Below, one piece after another: positions 1 through 8,230 of a DNA stretch of 33,763 nt. Made by a program: the position numbers and the translations under genes. The first letter of the stretch is position 1; each line of letters begins with the position of its first letter. Source of the stretch: an uncultured Bacteroidia bacterium (GTDB lineage: Bacteria; Bacteroidota; Bacteroidia; NS11-12g; UBA9320); assembly GCA_905478335.1 (NCBI GenBank), contig CAJQIC010000059.1:1-33763 (forward strand), written 5' to 3'. The notes under the pieces are model-generated. The model saw only the letters and a program-made list of their open reading frames with translations. It searched no databases and was not told the DNA's origin.

Positions 1-1
1 G

Positions 2-67
2 AAAAAGACCAAAATCAGGACACTTAAGGCTCGTAAAAAACAGTATCAGAAATTTAAACTAAATTAG
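2..67 (+). CDS. Possible C-terminal end of a gene cut by the window edge
   Basis: This reading frame is open from the first complete codon and ends at TAG (65-67). It encodes 21 residues rich in lysine and arginine. It has no start in the window and no recognisable domain. An open frame this short can occur by chance, so it is offered only as a possible gene tail. Confidence 0.25.
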   Translation, partial: KKTKIRTLKARKKQYQKFKLN

Positions 68-368
68 CATGAACTCTCTCTTAGTTTTTCACTCAAAAAG
101 TTCAACTTTCGCTGAAGACGTACAATGATGAGAATCATCTTAAGTAAGGTTACATCGAAAAAAAAGGGGGGGTAAATGGTGTTTTTTGAATGTTTTTTCT
201 CAGAACCTCTTTAACATAAGGCGAGACACCCCTATGAGAAATACGGCCAACAAGTGGTTATTGATAGGTGCCTGTTCATGCTAGAGTATTGTTAGCATCA
301 TTTAATACAATTGCCGGAACAATTATATTTGATTAATATTGATTCTATAAACTAATTATATCTCGGCA
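68..368. other. Non-coding stretch with no identified gene
   Basis: About 300 bases without a convincing gene. Visible features are an A8-G7 homopolymer near 159-173 and a 16-codon ATG frame at 234 whose peptide resembles the start of a lipoprotein signal (LLIGAC) before a stop. The peptide is too short to call. The AT-rich stretch just before 369 presumably carries the promoter of the small membrane protein, but no clear TAnnTTTG box is seen. Confidence 0.5.
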
Positions 369-575
369 ATGAAAAAAATACTATCAATTATCATTTACGC
401 ATTTGTTTATGTTCTAGCTTTCTTTTTACAAGTTTGGGTGGCTATTGGTATTAATATTATGATGTTTGAAACAGGTGTAGGCGCAATAACGGCATTGGGT
501 GCCATTATTTCTCTTTGGACATCGTATAAAATCGTTGAATGGTTGAGGTCAAAAATGTTAAAAACAAACTCCTAA
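369..575 (+). CDS. Small two-helix membrane protein, function unknown
   Basis: A 68-residue protein. Residues about 4-32 and 37-58 are strongly hydrophobic and look like two transmembrane helices. The tail is basic and cytoplasmic in character (EWLRSKMLK). No family is recognised. Its stop codon overlaps the stop of the convergent integrase gene by 4 bases, a compact arrangement that supports both being real. It lies on the integrase side of the tRNA gene and may therefore be cargo of a mobile element; that is inference. There is no Shine-Dalgarno sequence, as is usual in this phylum. Confidence 0.5.
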   Translation: MKKILSIIIYAFVYVLAFFLQVWVAIGINIMMFETGVGAITALGAIISLWTSYKIVEWLRSKMLKTNS

Positions 576-1615
576 ATAAGAGGCATATCCTCTTCTAATA
601 GCTCGGCTATCTCGAGACCTCTCAAGTAGGTTAAACTAACATTTAGGGACGAATGCCCCATTGCCTTTTGTAGCTTGCTTAGAGAGCCTGTACGCTTGAA
701 TATATCAATGGCTCCTGAGTGCCTAAAGGAGTACAATGTCTGTCCTTCCTCAATCAACTCTGATTGTTTCTTAAATCGACTCCAAAGGGTTTTAAAATAG
801 TCTCCATTATGAGGCTCTGAACTTCCTGAGAATATATTGTGATTGGTTTCTCCTAATGATAGTTCTTCCTTGATGTAAGAAGGCACAGGAACGATTCTAT
901 TGCGTCCTGATTTGTTTCTACTACCTGATAGTTTTATGTAGCTTAAATCATCTGTAAAGTCTCCCCATGTAAGCTCTCGTATCTCTCTGTGGGGTCTTAG
1001 AAGGCAACCATAGGTCATTAGGCAACATAGATAAAGTTGGGTGTTATATTCCTTTATCTCTTCAAGGATTGCAGCTACATCAGCAAATGGTTTATGCAGT
1101 GAGGAGATGGGTTTTTTTAATTTCACATTATTTACTAACCCGGGCTTACTTTCATTGAGTAATGGGCTAAGTGTACTCTTAACAGTCCGTTGGGTCTTAG
1201 CGCTCCAATTAGGTCTGACTAAAAATTCTCTGATGTTTGACACCTGCAAATTGTCGAGCGTTAACCCTTTAATATTATTGTCGGACTCATAACGTTTCCA
1301 AAGTTTAACCACTCTTTGTGCGTCTTTTATGAATCTCTCTGAACACCTCTGCGAAACCTTAACCCCAACTCCTTGCTCTAGTGCTTGAATCACTGTTATG
1401 GGCTCCTGCCTAATTACACTTTTCTTGGGCGTGGGTCGCCACCCTTCTCTTAGCTTTAACTCAAATGCAGCTTTTAATAGTGCAGGGTCTTCGCTAGATT
1501 TTAGTTTTAAGTTTATTGCCTTACCGCTCCAAAAACGATAGCGTTTTTTATCGCAATAAACATTGATAAACGATTGATTTTTGTCTTGTCCGATTGTTAC
1601 ATTAAATACTTTCAT
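572..1615 (-). CDS. Tyrosine recombinase / integrase
   Basis: A 347-residue site-specific recombinase that would cut and rejoin DNA at attachment sites through a covalent tyrosine intermediate. The N-terminal half (about 1-175) holds an arm-binding-like region and a SAM-like core-binding domain. The catalytic domain spans about 176-340. Visible active-site residues are Arg207 (LLRPHRE), Lys235 in the beta-hairpin (RNKSGRNR), Arg298 (YSFRHS), His321 (MGHSS) and the nucleophile Tyr330 (LTYLRG). The usual first histidine of the HxxR box is Tyr295, a substitution I believe also occurs in other Bacteroidota integrases. Length and motifs are complete, so it may be active. The start codon sits 54 bases from the 5' end of the initiator tRNA gene and directly abuts two direct repeats (1616-1638). 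Whether this is the integrase of an element inserted at that tRNA is uncertain, because it lies on the 5' side of the tRNA. Confidence 0.93.
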   Translation of the reverse strand: MKVFNVTIGQDKNQSFINVYCDKKRYRFWSGKAINLKLKSSEDPALLKAAFELKLREGWRPTPKKSVIRQEPITVIQALEQGVGVKVSQRCSERFIKDAQRVVKLWKRYESDNNIKGLTLDNLQVSNIREFLVRPNWSAKTQRTVKSTLSPLLNESKPGLVNNVKLKKPISSLHKPFADVAAILEEIKEYNTQLYLCCLMTYGCLLRPHREIRELTWGDFTDDLSYIKLSGSRNKSGRNRIVPVPSYIKEELSLGETNHNIFSGSSEPHNGDYFKTLWSRFKKQSELIEEGQTLYSFRHSGAIDIFKRTGSLSKLQKAMGHSSLNVSLTYLRGLEIAELLEEDMPLI

Positions 1616-1638
1616 ACTGTCAGTTTTTACTGTCAGTT
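1616..1638. repeat. Two direct copies of ACTGTCAGTT before the integrase gene
   Basis: ACTGTCAGTT occurs at 1616-1625 and again at 1629-1638, a 13-base period. The first copy touches the integrase start codon (1613-1615, minus strand). Such iterated decamers beside an integrase gene can be arm-type integrase binding sites or an operator. The sequence shows only the repeat; the role is inference. Confidence 0.6.
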
Positions 1639-1669
1639 CTATATCAGGTAGGTGCCAAACCCTTTAAAT

Positions 1670-1741
<72 letters not shown>

Positions 1742-1750
1742 CATAGACAA

Positions 1751-1777
1751 GGTCGTCCGATAGGACGGCCTTTTTTT
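1751..1777 (+). terminator. Rho-independent terminator of the tRNA gene
   Basis: The stem GGTCGTCC (1751-1758) pairs with GGACGGCC (1763-1770) around the loop GATA, including one G-U pair. Seven T follow. It lies 9 bases after the tRNA end. Confidence 0.9.
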
Positions 1778-1904
1778 ATGCAAAGAAATTGAGCTTGCTC
1801 AGAATTTCGAATGGATAAAAAAAGGAAGGCGAAGCCTGGCCTTGGCATGTTAAGCACCCCCCCCTAAGGACCGCCGACGAGTAAGGCCGGTGATTAGGGA
1901 AGGC
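1778..1904. other. Spacer between tRNA terminator and duplicated tRNA end
   Basis: No gene is visible. It contains a short hairpin AGGC-GAA-GCCT near 1824-1836, a C8 run near 1855-1864, and a larger inverted repeat in which CCCTAA pairs with TTAGGG (near 1862-1899) around GC-rich arms. This is what remains between the two att-like copies. At about 160 bases it is too small to be a functional element, and it could be a deletion scar. Confidence 0.4.
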
Positions 1905-1922
1905 AGTCCTATTCCCGCAACA
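1905..1922 (+). other. Candidate attachment core, copy 2 (duplicated tRNA 3' end)
   Basis: Exact second copy of the 18 bases at 1726-1743. It is not part of a second tRNA: nothing upstream forms a D arm or anticodon arm. It would be the displaced end of the original site after an integration, with the intervening element later lost, or the residue of a tandem tRNA duplication. Confidence 0.55.
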
Positions 1923-1963
1923 ACCCTCAGGTAACTAAAGAATTTTTTAAACCTATTTCTGAC

Positions 1964-1971
1964 TAGATTTG
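1964..1971 (+). promoter_or_regulatory. Promoter -7 box for the DUF4197 gene
   Basis: TAGATTTG fits the Bacteroidota -7 consensus TAnnTTTG and lies 20 bases before the start at 1992. A good -33 TTTG at 19-21 bases spacing is not seen. Confidence 0.45.
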
Positions 1972-1991
1972 TCAAGCACAAATAACACATT

Positions 1992-2717
1992 ATGAAACTC
2001 CGATTAATCGCCTCAATGTGTATCCTTTCCTTATTTACAGTTTCTTGCACCGAGCTGAATGACGTTTTAGAAGATACAGGACTTACAGAACAAGAAGTTG
2101 TGGAAGGGTTAAAATCAGCACTTACAGTTGGTACCGATACTTCGGTTACGGTCTTATCTGCGGTAAACGGATATCTAGGGGATGACCTAGTAAAAATCAT
2201 TTTACCTGATGAAGCGTCTGCTATTGTCACAAATATTTCCAAAGTTCCAGGAGGGAACCTATTGATAGAAAAAACCATTGAAGCCATAAATCGCTCGGCT
2301 GAAGATGCGGCTCCAGAGGCCAAAGACATCTTTGTATCAGCTATCACCGATATTACCATCGAAGATGGATTTGCCATTCTGAACGGTGAAAACAATGCGG
2401 CAACCGAGTATTTGAAAAGCAATACGATGTCTGAGCTAACTGCGGCTTTTGAACCTAAGATCAGCACGTCACTAAATAAAAAGCTAGTCGGAAACGTCTC
2501 GGCAGAGAGTACTTATGCTGACTTAATCAAGGCCTACAATACCGCATCGTTAAATGGTGTACTTTTTCCAAAAATTACGACAAATTCACTCACAGAACAT
2601 ACAACAACCAAGGCACTTGATGGGCTCTTTGTCAAGGTATCCGTTGAGGAAGAAAATATCCGAACCAAAGCATCACACCGGGTGAACGACATTCTTCAAA
2701 AAGTATTTGGAGAGTGA
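1992..2717 (+). CDS. DUF4197 lipoprotein
   Basis: A 241-residue protein with a lipoprotein signal peptide (lipobox ending at Cys19, TVSC). The rest fits the DUF4197 family along its length: GLKSALTVG near the N-terminus, INRSAEDAA and the repeated D-I-T-I-E-DG-ILNG-AATEYL pattern in the middle, and the terminal block of ALDGLF, EEENIRTKA and ILQKVFG. The family is conserved in Bacteroidota and Proteobacteria but has no established function; the protein is probably periplasmic and anchored to a membrane. It is monocistronic, with its own -7 box upstream. The first gene after the att-like repeat, it looks like ordinary chromosomal backbone. Confidence 0.88.
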   Translation: MKLRLIASMCILSLFTVSCTELNDVLEDTGLTEQEVVEGLKSALTVGTDTSVTVLSAVNGYLGDDLVKIILPDEASAIVTNISKVPGGNLLIEKTIEAINRSAEDAAPEAKDIFVSAITDITIEDGFAILNGENNAATEYLKSNTMSELTAAFEPKISTSLNKKLVGNVSAESTYADLIKAYNTASLNGVLFPKITTNSLTEHTTTKALDGLFVKVSVEEENIRTKASHRVNDILQKVFGE

Positions 2718-2820
2718 TTAAGACCACACATTTAAGGCACTTTTTTAGTGTCTAGGCAACCCTTCAATTCGACCGTTTTTTTTTGCACCTAGGTGTTAAG
2801 AATTAAACCATATTTGCACC

Positions 2821-3162
2821 ATGTCTACCGATACCAACGAGAAGTGGAAATTCATTTTGTCTGAACTCGAAAAACAGTTCAACAAGAAGCTTGATATGAA
2901 TGCGCTTTTACTCATCATCGGTATTCGCGAACTCGGCAGTTTAAAAGACAAGTTTACAAAAGAAGAAAAGGTGCGTCTGATGCATATTGCAGTGTGTCGC
3001 TTGTTTAGCAAAAGTGGGCATTATGAACTTGCTGGCGTTAATACCAAGGGCTGGCCGGAATGGAAAAAGCTAAAAGACCTACCTTTTGTTGACGTGTTTG
3101 AACAAGAAAGTTTGATGCGCCAACACATCGTCGATTATTTCGAAGAAGAAGAAATTTACTAA
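2821..3162 (+). CDS. Conserved hypothetical protein of Bacteroidota
   Basis: 113 residues, acidic and probably cytoplasmic, with no signal peptide or membrane segment. It carries the pattern I recall in a small conserved Bacteroidota family: IGIRELG, then F-KEEKV-LMHIAVC, a G-YEL-G motif, GWPEW, and an EQESLMRQHIVDYFEEEE tail. Function is unknown. The start is only 4 bases after a near-consensus -7 box (CATATTTG, 2809-2816), so the mRNA may be almost leaderless. Its stop overlaps the stop of the convergent lytic transglycosylase gene by 4 bases. Confidence 0.8.
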   Translation: MSTDTNEKWKFILSELEKQFNKKLDMNALLLIIGIRELGSLKDKFTKEEKVRLMHIAVCRLFSKSGHYELAGVNTKGWPEWKKLKDLPFVDVFEQESLMRQHIVDYFEEEEIY

Positions 3163-4079
3163 TTACTTTTAGGTACAGAAATAACTACTGTTTTACCTGG
3201 CTTAATAATCAAGTGGTCATCTCGCAACCACGGATTCAAAAGCTTTACCGTTTTATAATTGGTGTTGTGTTTAATAGCGAATTCCGCTAAGTCCGAAATC
3301 GTCGTATCCACCTTTATTTTTGACACTTGAATGTTGGTATAATAATCTTCTTCGGACAGGCTAAAACCATAGCCCCCTGGATTTTCCATGATAAGCTTGT
3401 AGGCAATCAAACGAAAGACGTATCGACTCGTTTCCGTGTTGAGGTATAAATCATAGTAACTATCCACCTTTTGATTAGACAAATCTCGTTTTACACCAGA
3501 CAAGCCTCTGTTGAATGCAGCAGCAGCAAGAGTCCATGAACCGAGTTGCCCTTTTGCTTTTTTAAGATACGCACAGGCCGCTCTTGTCGCTTTTTCAATG
3601 TGATATCGTTCGTCAATCTCACTGTTAATTGTCAATCCGTACGACTGACCTGTAGTTTTCATAAATTGCCATACGCCTCGTGCACCAGCAGGAGACACAG
3701 CATTGGTTAAACCACTTTCTGCAACGGCCAAATACTTAAAATCAAGCGGTACGCCTTCTTCTGTCAAAATTCGATCCATCAATGGGAAGTATTTACCGCT
3801 TCGCTTTAATAACAAAACAGTGTTTGACTGCCAGTAGGTGTTACTCAATAATTCTCTTTCCAAACGCTCTTTTACCTCCCAATTTGACTGGGGCACGAGT
3901 TCTCCGCATAAAAAAATCGTGTCAGGAACTGGCGGCATGGTTATATGATAACGCGAATTGAAATCTGTTGTAACGGTTGAAATCTGAGCCTCATTTTCCC
4001 CTGCTTTCGATGCGCTCATAACGATGCCTATTACAAACAATATTGCAATAGAAAGAGAAATTTTAAGCAGTGAATTCAT
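3159..4079 (-). CDS. Membrane-bound lytic transglycosylase, MltD-like, with LysM-like end
   Basis: 306 residues. An N-terminal hydrophobic segment (about 4-22) anchors or exports it. The SLT domain spans about 105-235. The catalytic glutamate is Glu121 in AVAESG, followed by SPAGARGVWQFM and AAFNRG (187-192, the position of the usual AYNxG). The C-terminal ~45 residues (from about 256, with D-TISDLAEF and N-K-LNPWL) look like a LysM module that binds peptidoglycan. It would cleave the glycan strand between MurNAc and GlcNAc without water. It starts one base after the stop of the upstream barrel gene, so the two are probably co-transcribed with hscA. Confidence 0.88.
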   Translation of the reverse strand: MNSLLKISLSIAILFVIGIVMSASKAGENEAQISTVTTDFNSRYHITMPPVPDTIFLCGELVPQSNWEVKERLERELLSNTYWQSNTVLLLKRSGKYFPLMDRILTEEGVPLDFKYLAVAESGLTNAVSPAGARGVWQFMKTTGQSYGLTINSEIDERYHIEKATRAACAYLKKAKGQLGSWTLAAAAFNRGLSGVKRDLSNQKVDSYYDLYLNTETSRYVFRLIAYKLIMENPGGYGFSLSEEDYYTNIQVSKIKVDTTISDLAEFAIKHNTNYKTVKLLNPWLRDDHLIIKPGKTVVISVPKSN

Positions 4080-4080
4080 A

Positions 4081-4716
4081 TCAGAAATATAGTTTTAAAT
4101 CAAAGGTTAAGCTGGTTATGGAACCGTTATTTCCTGTTTCAGGAAATACATTTTCTAGTTTAAGGTTGTTATTAATATTAACCAGGCCGAAGCGAACACT
4201 AGGCCTTAAACCGAAATAGTAAAAGTCAAAATGGTAACCAACAACAGCACTTAGATCAAAGTTTTGAAAGCCATAATCTTTGTAGGTAGCTTTAAAATCA
4301 TTTGGCTTTACAAAGATCTCGGATTGCATGAGATACGCTGGTTCTAAGCCTAAGGTTAAAAAACGATTTTCTTCCTTCCCACTCGTGTTAATCATAGCAT
4401 TTATCGGCAAATCAACGTAAATGAACTTGATTGCACTGTACGCATCTGTGATGCCATTGTCAAAGTTTGAACCGCGAAACGAAGCATTTAACTCTGCTCC
4501 AAGGTGCATTGACTTACTCAGTTTCTGACGATATGCCGCGCCTAAAACAATAGCTGTTTTGAGTTGTGGGTTTTTGAGTTCAGTACCAATTAAAGTCGCT
4601 GTATTTATTCCAGTATTCATGCCCACTCTAAAATTAGAGGATTTTGGAAAAGGTTGAGCACTTGTTCGAAGACTGAACAAAACGAATAGGGTCAATATTG
4701 TTAGTTGCTTTAACAT
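4081..4716 (-). CDS. Outer-membrane beta-barrel protein (PorT-like porin family)
   Basis: 211 residues from the chosen start. The frame is open a further 11 codons to 4749, but the ATG at 4716 directly precedes a good signal peptide (MLKQLTILTLFVLFSLRTSA, then Q), so I prefer it. The mature part alternates polar and hydrophobic residues in short strands with glycines (FRVGMNTGIN, HLGAELNASFRG, YFGLRPSVRFGL) and ends in an aromatic strand LTFDLKLYF. This is the pattern of a small barrel of the OMP_b-brl/PorT type. The exact role is unknown. It sits between hscA and the transglycosylase gene, 38 bases after hscA. Confidence 0.75.
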   Translation of the reverse strand: MLKQLTILTLFVLFSLRTSAQPFPKSSNFRVGMNTGINTATLIGTELKNPQLKTAIVLGAAYRQKLSKSMHLGAELNASFRGSNFDNGITDAYSAIKFIYVDLPINAMINTSGKEENRFLTLGLEPAYLMQSEIFVKPNDFKATYKDYGFQNFDLSAVVGYHFDFYYFGLRPSVRFGLVNINNNLKLENVFPETGNNGSITSLTFDLKLYF

Positions 4717-4754
4717 GGTACCTTTCTTATTAACGCATAAATGGCTCATTTCGT

Positions 4755-6617
4755 TTACTCAATGCTTTTGCCTTTTAATGCTGTTGAAATTGTGTTGTCC
4801 ATCATGCGTTCGGCAAACGGTTTGGTATATTCATTTAAAGCATCTTGTGCAGTTTGAATCTGATCTTTATCCTTTTGTGCTACAGCCAAGGTAAGCGTAT
4901 TTACATGCTTTTCAATAGCACCTAGTTCGTCATCATTTAAGGTTAACCGATTATTCGCAACAAACTTCTCAGTACTTTTAATTAAATATTCTGATTCATT
5001 TATGGCCTCATGCAAAACACGATAATCCATGTCTTTTTGTGCATTTGATAAGGAGTCTTTAAGCATTGTTTCGACTTCTGCATCGGTTAAACCATATTGT
5101 GGTTTAACATCGATCGTTTGCTCTACGCCTGATCTCAATTCTTTAGCCCTTACCTTCAATATACCATCGGCATCGAGAATAAATGCAATTTCTACTTTAG
5201 GGATTCCAGCAGGCATTGCCGGTATTCCGTTCAAAACAAACTCGGCCAGTTTTCTATTCTCGCTAACCTTTCCTCGTTCCCCTTGATAAACAGATATTTT
5301 AAGATTCACCTGTCCGTCTATAGAAGTAGTGTAGTTTCTACCTGCCTTAAATGGAACGCGTGAGTTTCGTGGTATAATGACATCCATTAACCCGCCTAAG
5401 GTCTCAATACCTAAGGATAATGGTGTTACATCCAGCAACAACAAGTCTCGCCTATTACCGGCTAAAATATCAGCTTCAATTGCGGCCCCAAGGGCGACAG
5501 TTTCATCTGGGTTTAAGGTATTTTCAATGGTGCTTTTAGCAAAGTAATCCGACACCGTCTTCACTACAAAAGGCACTCGGGTAGATCCTCCGACAAAAAC
5601 AACTTCTTCAATTTCATTTAATTCAAGTCCTGAATCTGCAAGTGCGTTTTTACAACAATCAATTGTTTTATCCACTAATGGCTCAATCAATTGATTGAAT
5701 TCAGACTCTGCTAGCGTAAGGCTTGTGTTTCGGAAACTACCTACGTATGGGCCTGTGGTGCAAACCTTCTTCTTTGCCTCTTCTGCGAGTAATCGCAATT
5801 GCTGACTCTCTCTTTTAGATAAGTCCGAAAATTTAACTTCATGACCATCTAACCAGTGTTTCATGATTGCTTGGTCAAAATCATCGCCACCTAAAAATGT
5901 ATTTCCATTGGTTGCTAGCACTTCAAAGATGCCATCTTCAATTCTTAGTATGGATATATCAAATGTGCCTCCACCTAAGTCGTATACGGCAACAACCTTT
6001 TCTTTGTCGGCATCTAATCCAATACCATAGGCCAAACTAGCAGCAGTTGGCTCATTCACAATTCGAAGAACTTCTAAACCAGCTAACTTTCCTGCATCTC
6101 TTGTAGCCTGTCTTTGAGCATCGTTAAAATAGGCCGGTACGGTAATTACCGCTTTGGAAATCTCCAGTTTAAGCTTGGCTTCTGCCTTTGATTTTAGCTC
6201 TTTAAGTATTTCTGCAGACAGTTCAATTGGCGTATAAAATTGGTTCTCTAATTTTATTTTCACCAACCGGTCTTCATCTTCGTCAATGATTTTGTAACCA
6301 TAAGATGCTTCAAATTCCGACACATCATTAAACGACTTCCCAAGCAAACGTTTTACGGAGTAAACCGTCTGTTCAGGGTGTTTAACAAGCATGTCTTTAG
6401 CTGCATCACCAACTAAAAAGTGTCCGTCGGGATGACGATATAACACCGATGGTGTTATCACGTGGTTGTTATCACTATCAGACAAAGCAACAGGGGCTTT
6501 TGTCTCACCATCTATTACAGCAATTAAACTGTTTGTGGTGCCCAAGTCGATACCAACAACAATGTCGCTCGACTTTTCGATAGTTCCAGAACCTAGATTG
6601 ATTGAGATTTTCGCCAT
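4755..6617 (-). CDS. hscA: Hsp70 chaperone of the HscA (Fe-S) type
   Basis: A 620-residue, full-length Hsp70. The ATPase domain spans about 18-390, with DLGTTNS (24-30), EPTAAS (189-194), DLGGGTFD (213-220) and GGSTRVP (343-349). The interdomain linker [11 protein letters not shown] is at 391-401, followed by the substrate-binding domain and helical lid. Several points favour HscA over DnaK. There is an N-terminal extension before the first strand. [36 protein letters not shown] and [11 protein letters not shown] match HscA blocks. The end, [14 protein letters not shown], matches the HscA C-terminus, and there is no acidic EEVD-like or Gly-rich DnaK tail. HscA with HscB transfers Fe-S clusters from a scaffold. 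No hscB, iscU, iscS or fdx gene is nearby; the neighbours downstream are envelope genes. A -7 box lies at 6623-6630. Confidence 0.85.
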   Translation of the reverse strand: MAKISINLGSGTIEKSSDIVVGIDLGTTNSLIAVIDGETKAPVALSDSDNNHVITPSVLYRHPDGHFLVGDAAKDMLVKHPEQTVYSVKRLLGKSFNDVSEFEASYGYKIIDEDEDRLVKIKLENQFYTPIELSAEILKELKSKAEAKLKLEISKAVITVPAYFNDAQRQATRDAGKLAGLEVLRIVNEPTAASLAYGIGLDADKEKVVAVYDLGGGTFDISILRIEDGIFEVLATNGNTFLGGDDFDQAIMKHWLDGHEVKFSDLSKRESQQLRLLAEEAKKKVCTTGPYVGSFRNTSLTLAESEFNQLIEPLVDKTIDCCKNALADSGLELNEIEEVVFVGGSTRVPFVVKTVSDYFAKSTIENTLNPDETVALGAAIEADILAGNRRDLLLLDVTPLSLGIETLGGLMDVIIPRNSRVPFKAGRNYTTSIDGQVNLKISVYQGERGKVSENRKLAEFVLNGIPAMPAGIPKVEIAFILDADGILKVRAKELRSGVEQTIDVKPQYGLTDAEVETMLKDSLSNAQKDMDYRVLHEAINESEYLIKSTEKFVANNRLTLNDDELGAIEKHVNTLTLAVAQKDKDQIQTAQDALNEYTKPFAERMMDNTISTALKGKSIE

Positions 6618-6622
6618 CGCTG

Positions 6623-6630
6623 CAAAATTA
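6623..6630 (-). promoter_or_regulatory. Promoter -7 box for the hscA operon
   Basis: Read on the minus strand, TAATTTTG matches TAnnTTTG exactly. Only 5 bases separate it from the hscA ATG, so the transcript would have almost no leader. No clear -33 TTTG is seen. Confidence 0.5.
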
Positions 6631-6682
6631 GCATAATGCCCATTGTTTTGATTCTAATAAAACGTGAGATTCACTCACTTTT

Positions 6683-7282
6683 TTAAAGTTCTTGTAATAT
6701 CTGTTTAACTGTGGACCGATTGGTATAGTTCATATCAACGTGTTTCCATTTAACCAAACCATTCTTTCCTACGATAAACGTGGCTGGAATAGGTAAAATA
6801 CCTTCTGCATTTCCATTGCTTTTCTGGGTCAACCGCGTCGTGTTTTCTCGGTATTTTGGAACTGTTTCTTTGGATATTTTAAAACTTACACCGAAAGCAT
6901 CCATGATTCGATACGTGGTATCAGAAATGATCGAAAAGGTTGCTCCTGAAGTTGATTCCATGCGTTCTCTGGACTCTGATGTCTCAGGTGTCACCACAAT
7001 TACAGATGTATTTTGAGCCAATATTAGGGATAGCGAATCAGACAAAGCGGATACATGCTTTCTGCAATATTTACACCATGACCCTCGGTAGAAAATGAGA
7101 ACATAATTGTCTGCCGAATCCAAAATGGTTTGTGATGAAACTATTGAATCGAATTGGTCAATAGCTGAAAATGTTGGTGCCGTGTCACCAACTTCTAATC
7201 CATTGTTTTGGGCCATAGAGGTCAGTGAAAGACCAACCAGCACGAACACTGCTCCTAATGTATGTATATACTTCACCTTCAA
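6683..7282 (-). CDS. Exported peroxiredoxin/thioredoxin-fold (AhpC-TSA) protein
   Basis: 199 residues. The signal peptide ends near residue 24 (TSMAQ), so the protein is periplasmic or secreted. The redoxin domain covers about 28-199: GDTAPTF, FYRGSWCKYC with Cys70 and Cys73, VVTPET, and a TFIVG strand with the cis-Pro region PIPATF. The RGSWC-x-x-C box resembles the peroxiredoxin-like group (YRGxWCPYC) more than TlpA. It could reduce peroxides or act as a periplasmic thiol-disulfide exchanger; the sequence does not separate these. It is divergent from the LytTR regulator, with 94 bases between starts. Confidence 0.82.
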   Translation of the reverse strand: MKVKYIHTLGAVFVLVGLSLTSMAQNNGLEVGDTAPTFSAIDQFDSIVSSQTILDSADNYVLIFYRGSWCKYCRKHVSALSDSLSLILAQNTSVIVVTPETSESRERMESTSGATFSIISDTTYRIMDAFGVSFKISKETVPKYRENTTRLTQKSNGNAEGILPIPATFIVGKNGLVKWKHVDMNYTNRSTVKQILQEL

Positions 7283-7376
7283 TTATTTACTATTTGCTTA
7301 ACAACCGAAAAATCAAAAAGTTAGTCGTTTTACTTTTAATAAAAAGACAAGAAAGAATCTTTTACATTCGTATGTA

Positions 7377-8123
7377 ATGAAAAGGTTCACCGCGGTTATT
7401 ATTGATGATATAGAAGATGCACGCAACATCTTAAAGATGGATTTAGGTGATGTCGCTCCAGAGATAGACATTATCGGCGAAGCTGATAGTGTTATGCCTG
7501 GCGTAAAACTTTTAGCAAAACAAACACCAGACATTTTATTCTTGGACATTCAAATGCCAGACGGAGATGGATTTGACTTGCTTGAAATGCTTCCTACCAA
7601 ACCTTTCAAAACGATCTTCACAACAGCCAGCGACGAGCATGCGCTTAAAGCATTTAGGTTTTCTGCGGTAGACTATCTGTTAAAGCCAATTAATCCTGAA
7701 GACCTAAAGATTGCCATCCAAAAGGCTAAAGATTCCAAAGACAGCCCACAAAGTCTTGAAATTCTGCAAGAAAACATTGGACGTAACATCGACAAAATGG
7801 AACGCATTATTCTCAACACACAAGAGAAAATACATGTGCTTCGTCTCACAGAAATTGTACGTTTGGAATCAGATGTAAACTATACCAAGTTCTATTTAAC
7901 CTCTGGCCAAAGGGTGATGGTTACTAAAACTTTAAAGGAATACGACGAAATGTTAAGCGGAAACGGTTTTATACGTGCGCATCAGTCACATCTCGTTAAT
8001 AGTGAGCACATTGTAGAATTCGTTAAGGCAGATGGTGGCCAAATAAACCTCACAGACGGAAGTTACGTTCCCGTTTCGTCGAGACGACGTGCCGTGGTTA
8101 TGCAAGCACTTGAAGATTTATAG
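7377..8123 (+). CDS. LytTR-family response regulator
   Basis: 248 residues. The receiver domain (about 5-120) has the acidic pair Asp10/Asp11, phospho-acceptor Asp57 (FLDIQMPDGDG), a Thr at 82/83 and Lys103 (LLKPINP). The LytTR DNA-binding domain occupies about 140-245 (EKIHVLRLTEIVRLES, FIRAHQSHLVN, VPVSSRRR). A histidine kinase would phosphorylate Asp57 to alter DNA binding. No kinase gene is in the neighbourhood, so it is an orphan here. A near-consensus -7 box (TACATTCG, 7363-7370) sits 6 bases before the ATG. GGTTCA/TGAACC inverted arms follow the gene but lack a T-tract. Confidence 0.9.
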   Translation: MKRFTAVIIDDIEDARNILKMDLGDVAPEIDIIGEADSVMPGVKLLAKQTPDILFLDIQMPDGDGFDLLEMLPTKPFKTIFTTASDEHALKAFRFSAVDYLLKPINPEDLKIAIQKAKDSKDSPQSLEILQENIGRNIDKMERIILNTQEKIHVLRLTEIVRLESDVNYTKFYLTSGQRVMVTKTLKEYDEMLSGNGFIRAHQSHLVNSEHIVEFVKADGGQINLTDGSYVPVSSRRRAVVMQALEDL

Positions 8124-8207
8124 TCAAGGGTTCACTTTGGAGATTCTATTATGAACCTCCATAAGCAACGAACTTATCAATTTATGAATCATATAAAAAT
8201 AAGAGTG

Positions 8208-8215
8208 TAAATTTG
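8208..8215 (+). promoter_or_regulatory. Promoter -7 box deciding the start of the T9SS protein gene
   Basis: TAAATTTG fits TAnnTTTG exactly. The most upstream in-frame start (TTG at 8213) lies inside this box, so the ATG at 8231, which begins the signal peptide, is the better start. Confidence 0.55.
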
Positions 8216-8230
8216 ATTAAACTGAGCATT

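Noticed and set aside
234-284. 16-codon frame resembling a lipoprotein signal
   Set aside because: Too short, no continuation in any frame, and no homology can be argued.
1905-1922. A second tRNA gene
   Set aside because: Only the 3' 18 bases are present; upstream sequence does not form a D or anticodon arm.
1850-2467. 205-codon minus-strand frame
   Set aside because: Antisense to the DUF4197 gene, serine-rich shadow without domain or own promoter.
2718-2820. Terminator after the DUF4197 gene (GGCACT/AGTGTC around 2736-2752)
   Set aside because: Short stem with a G-U pair and no T-tract directly after it.
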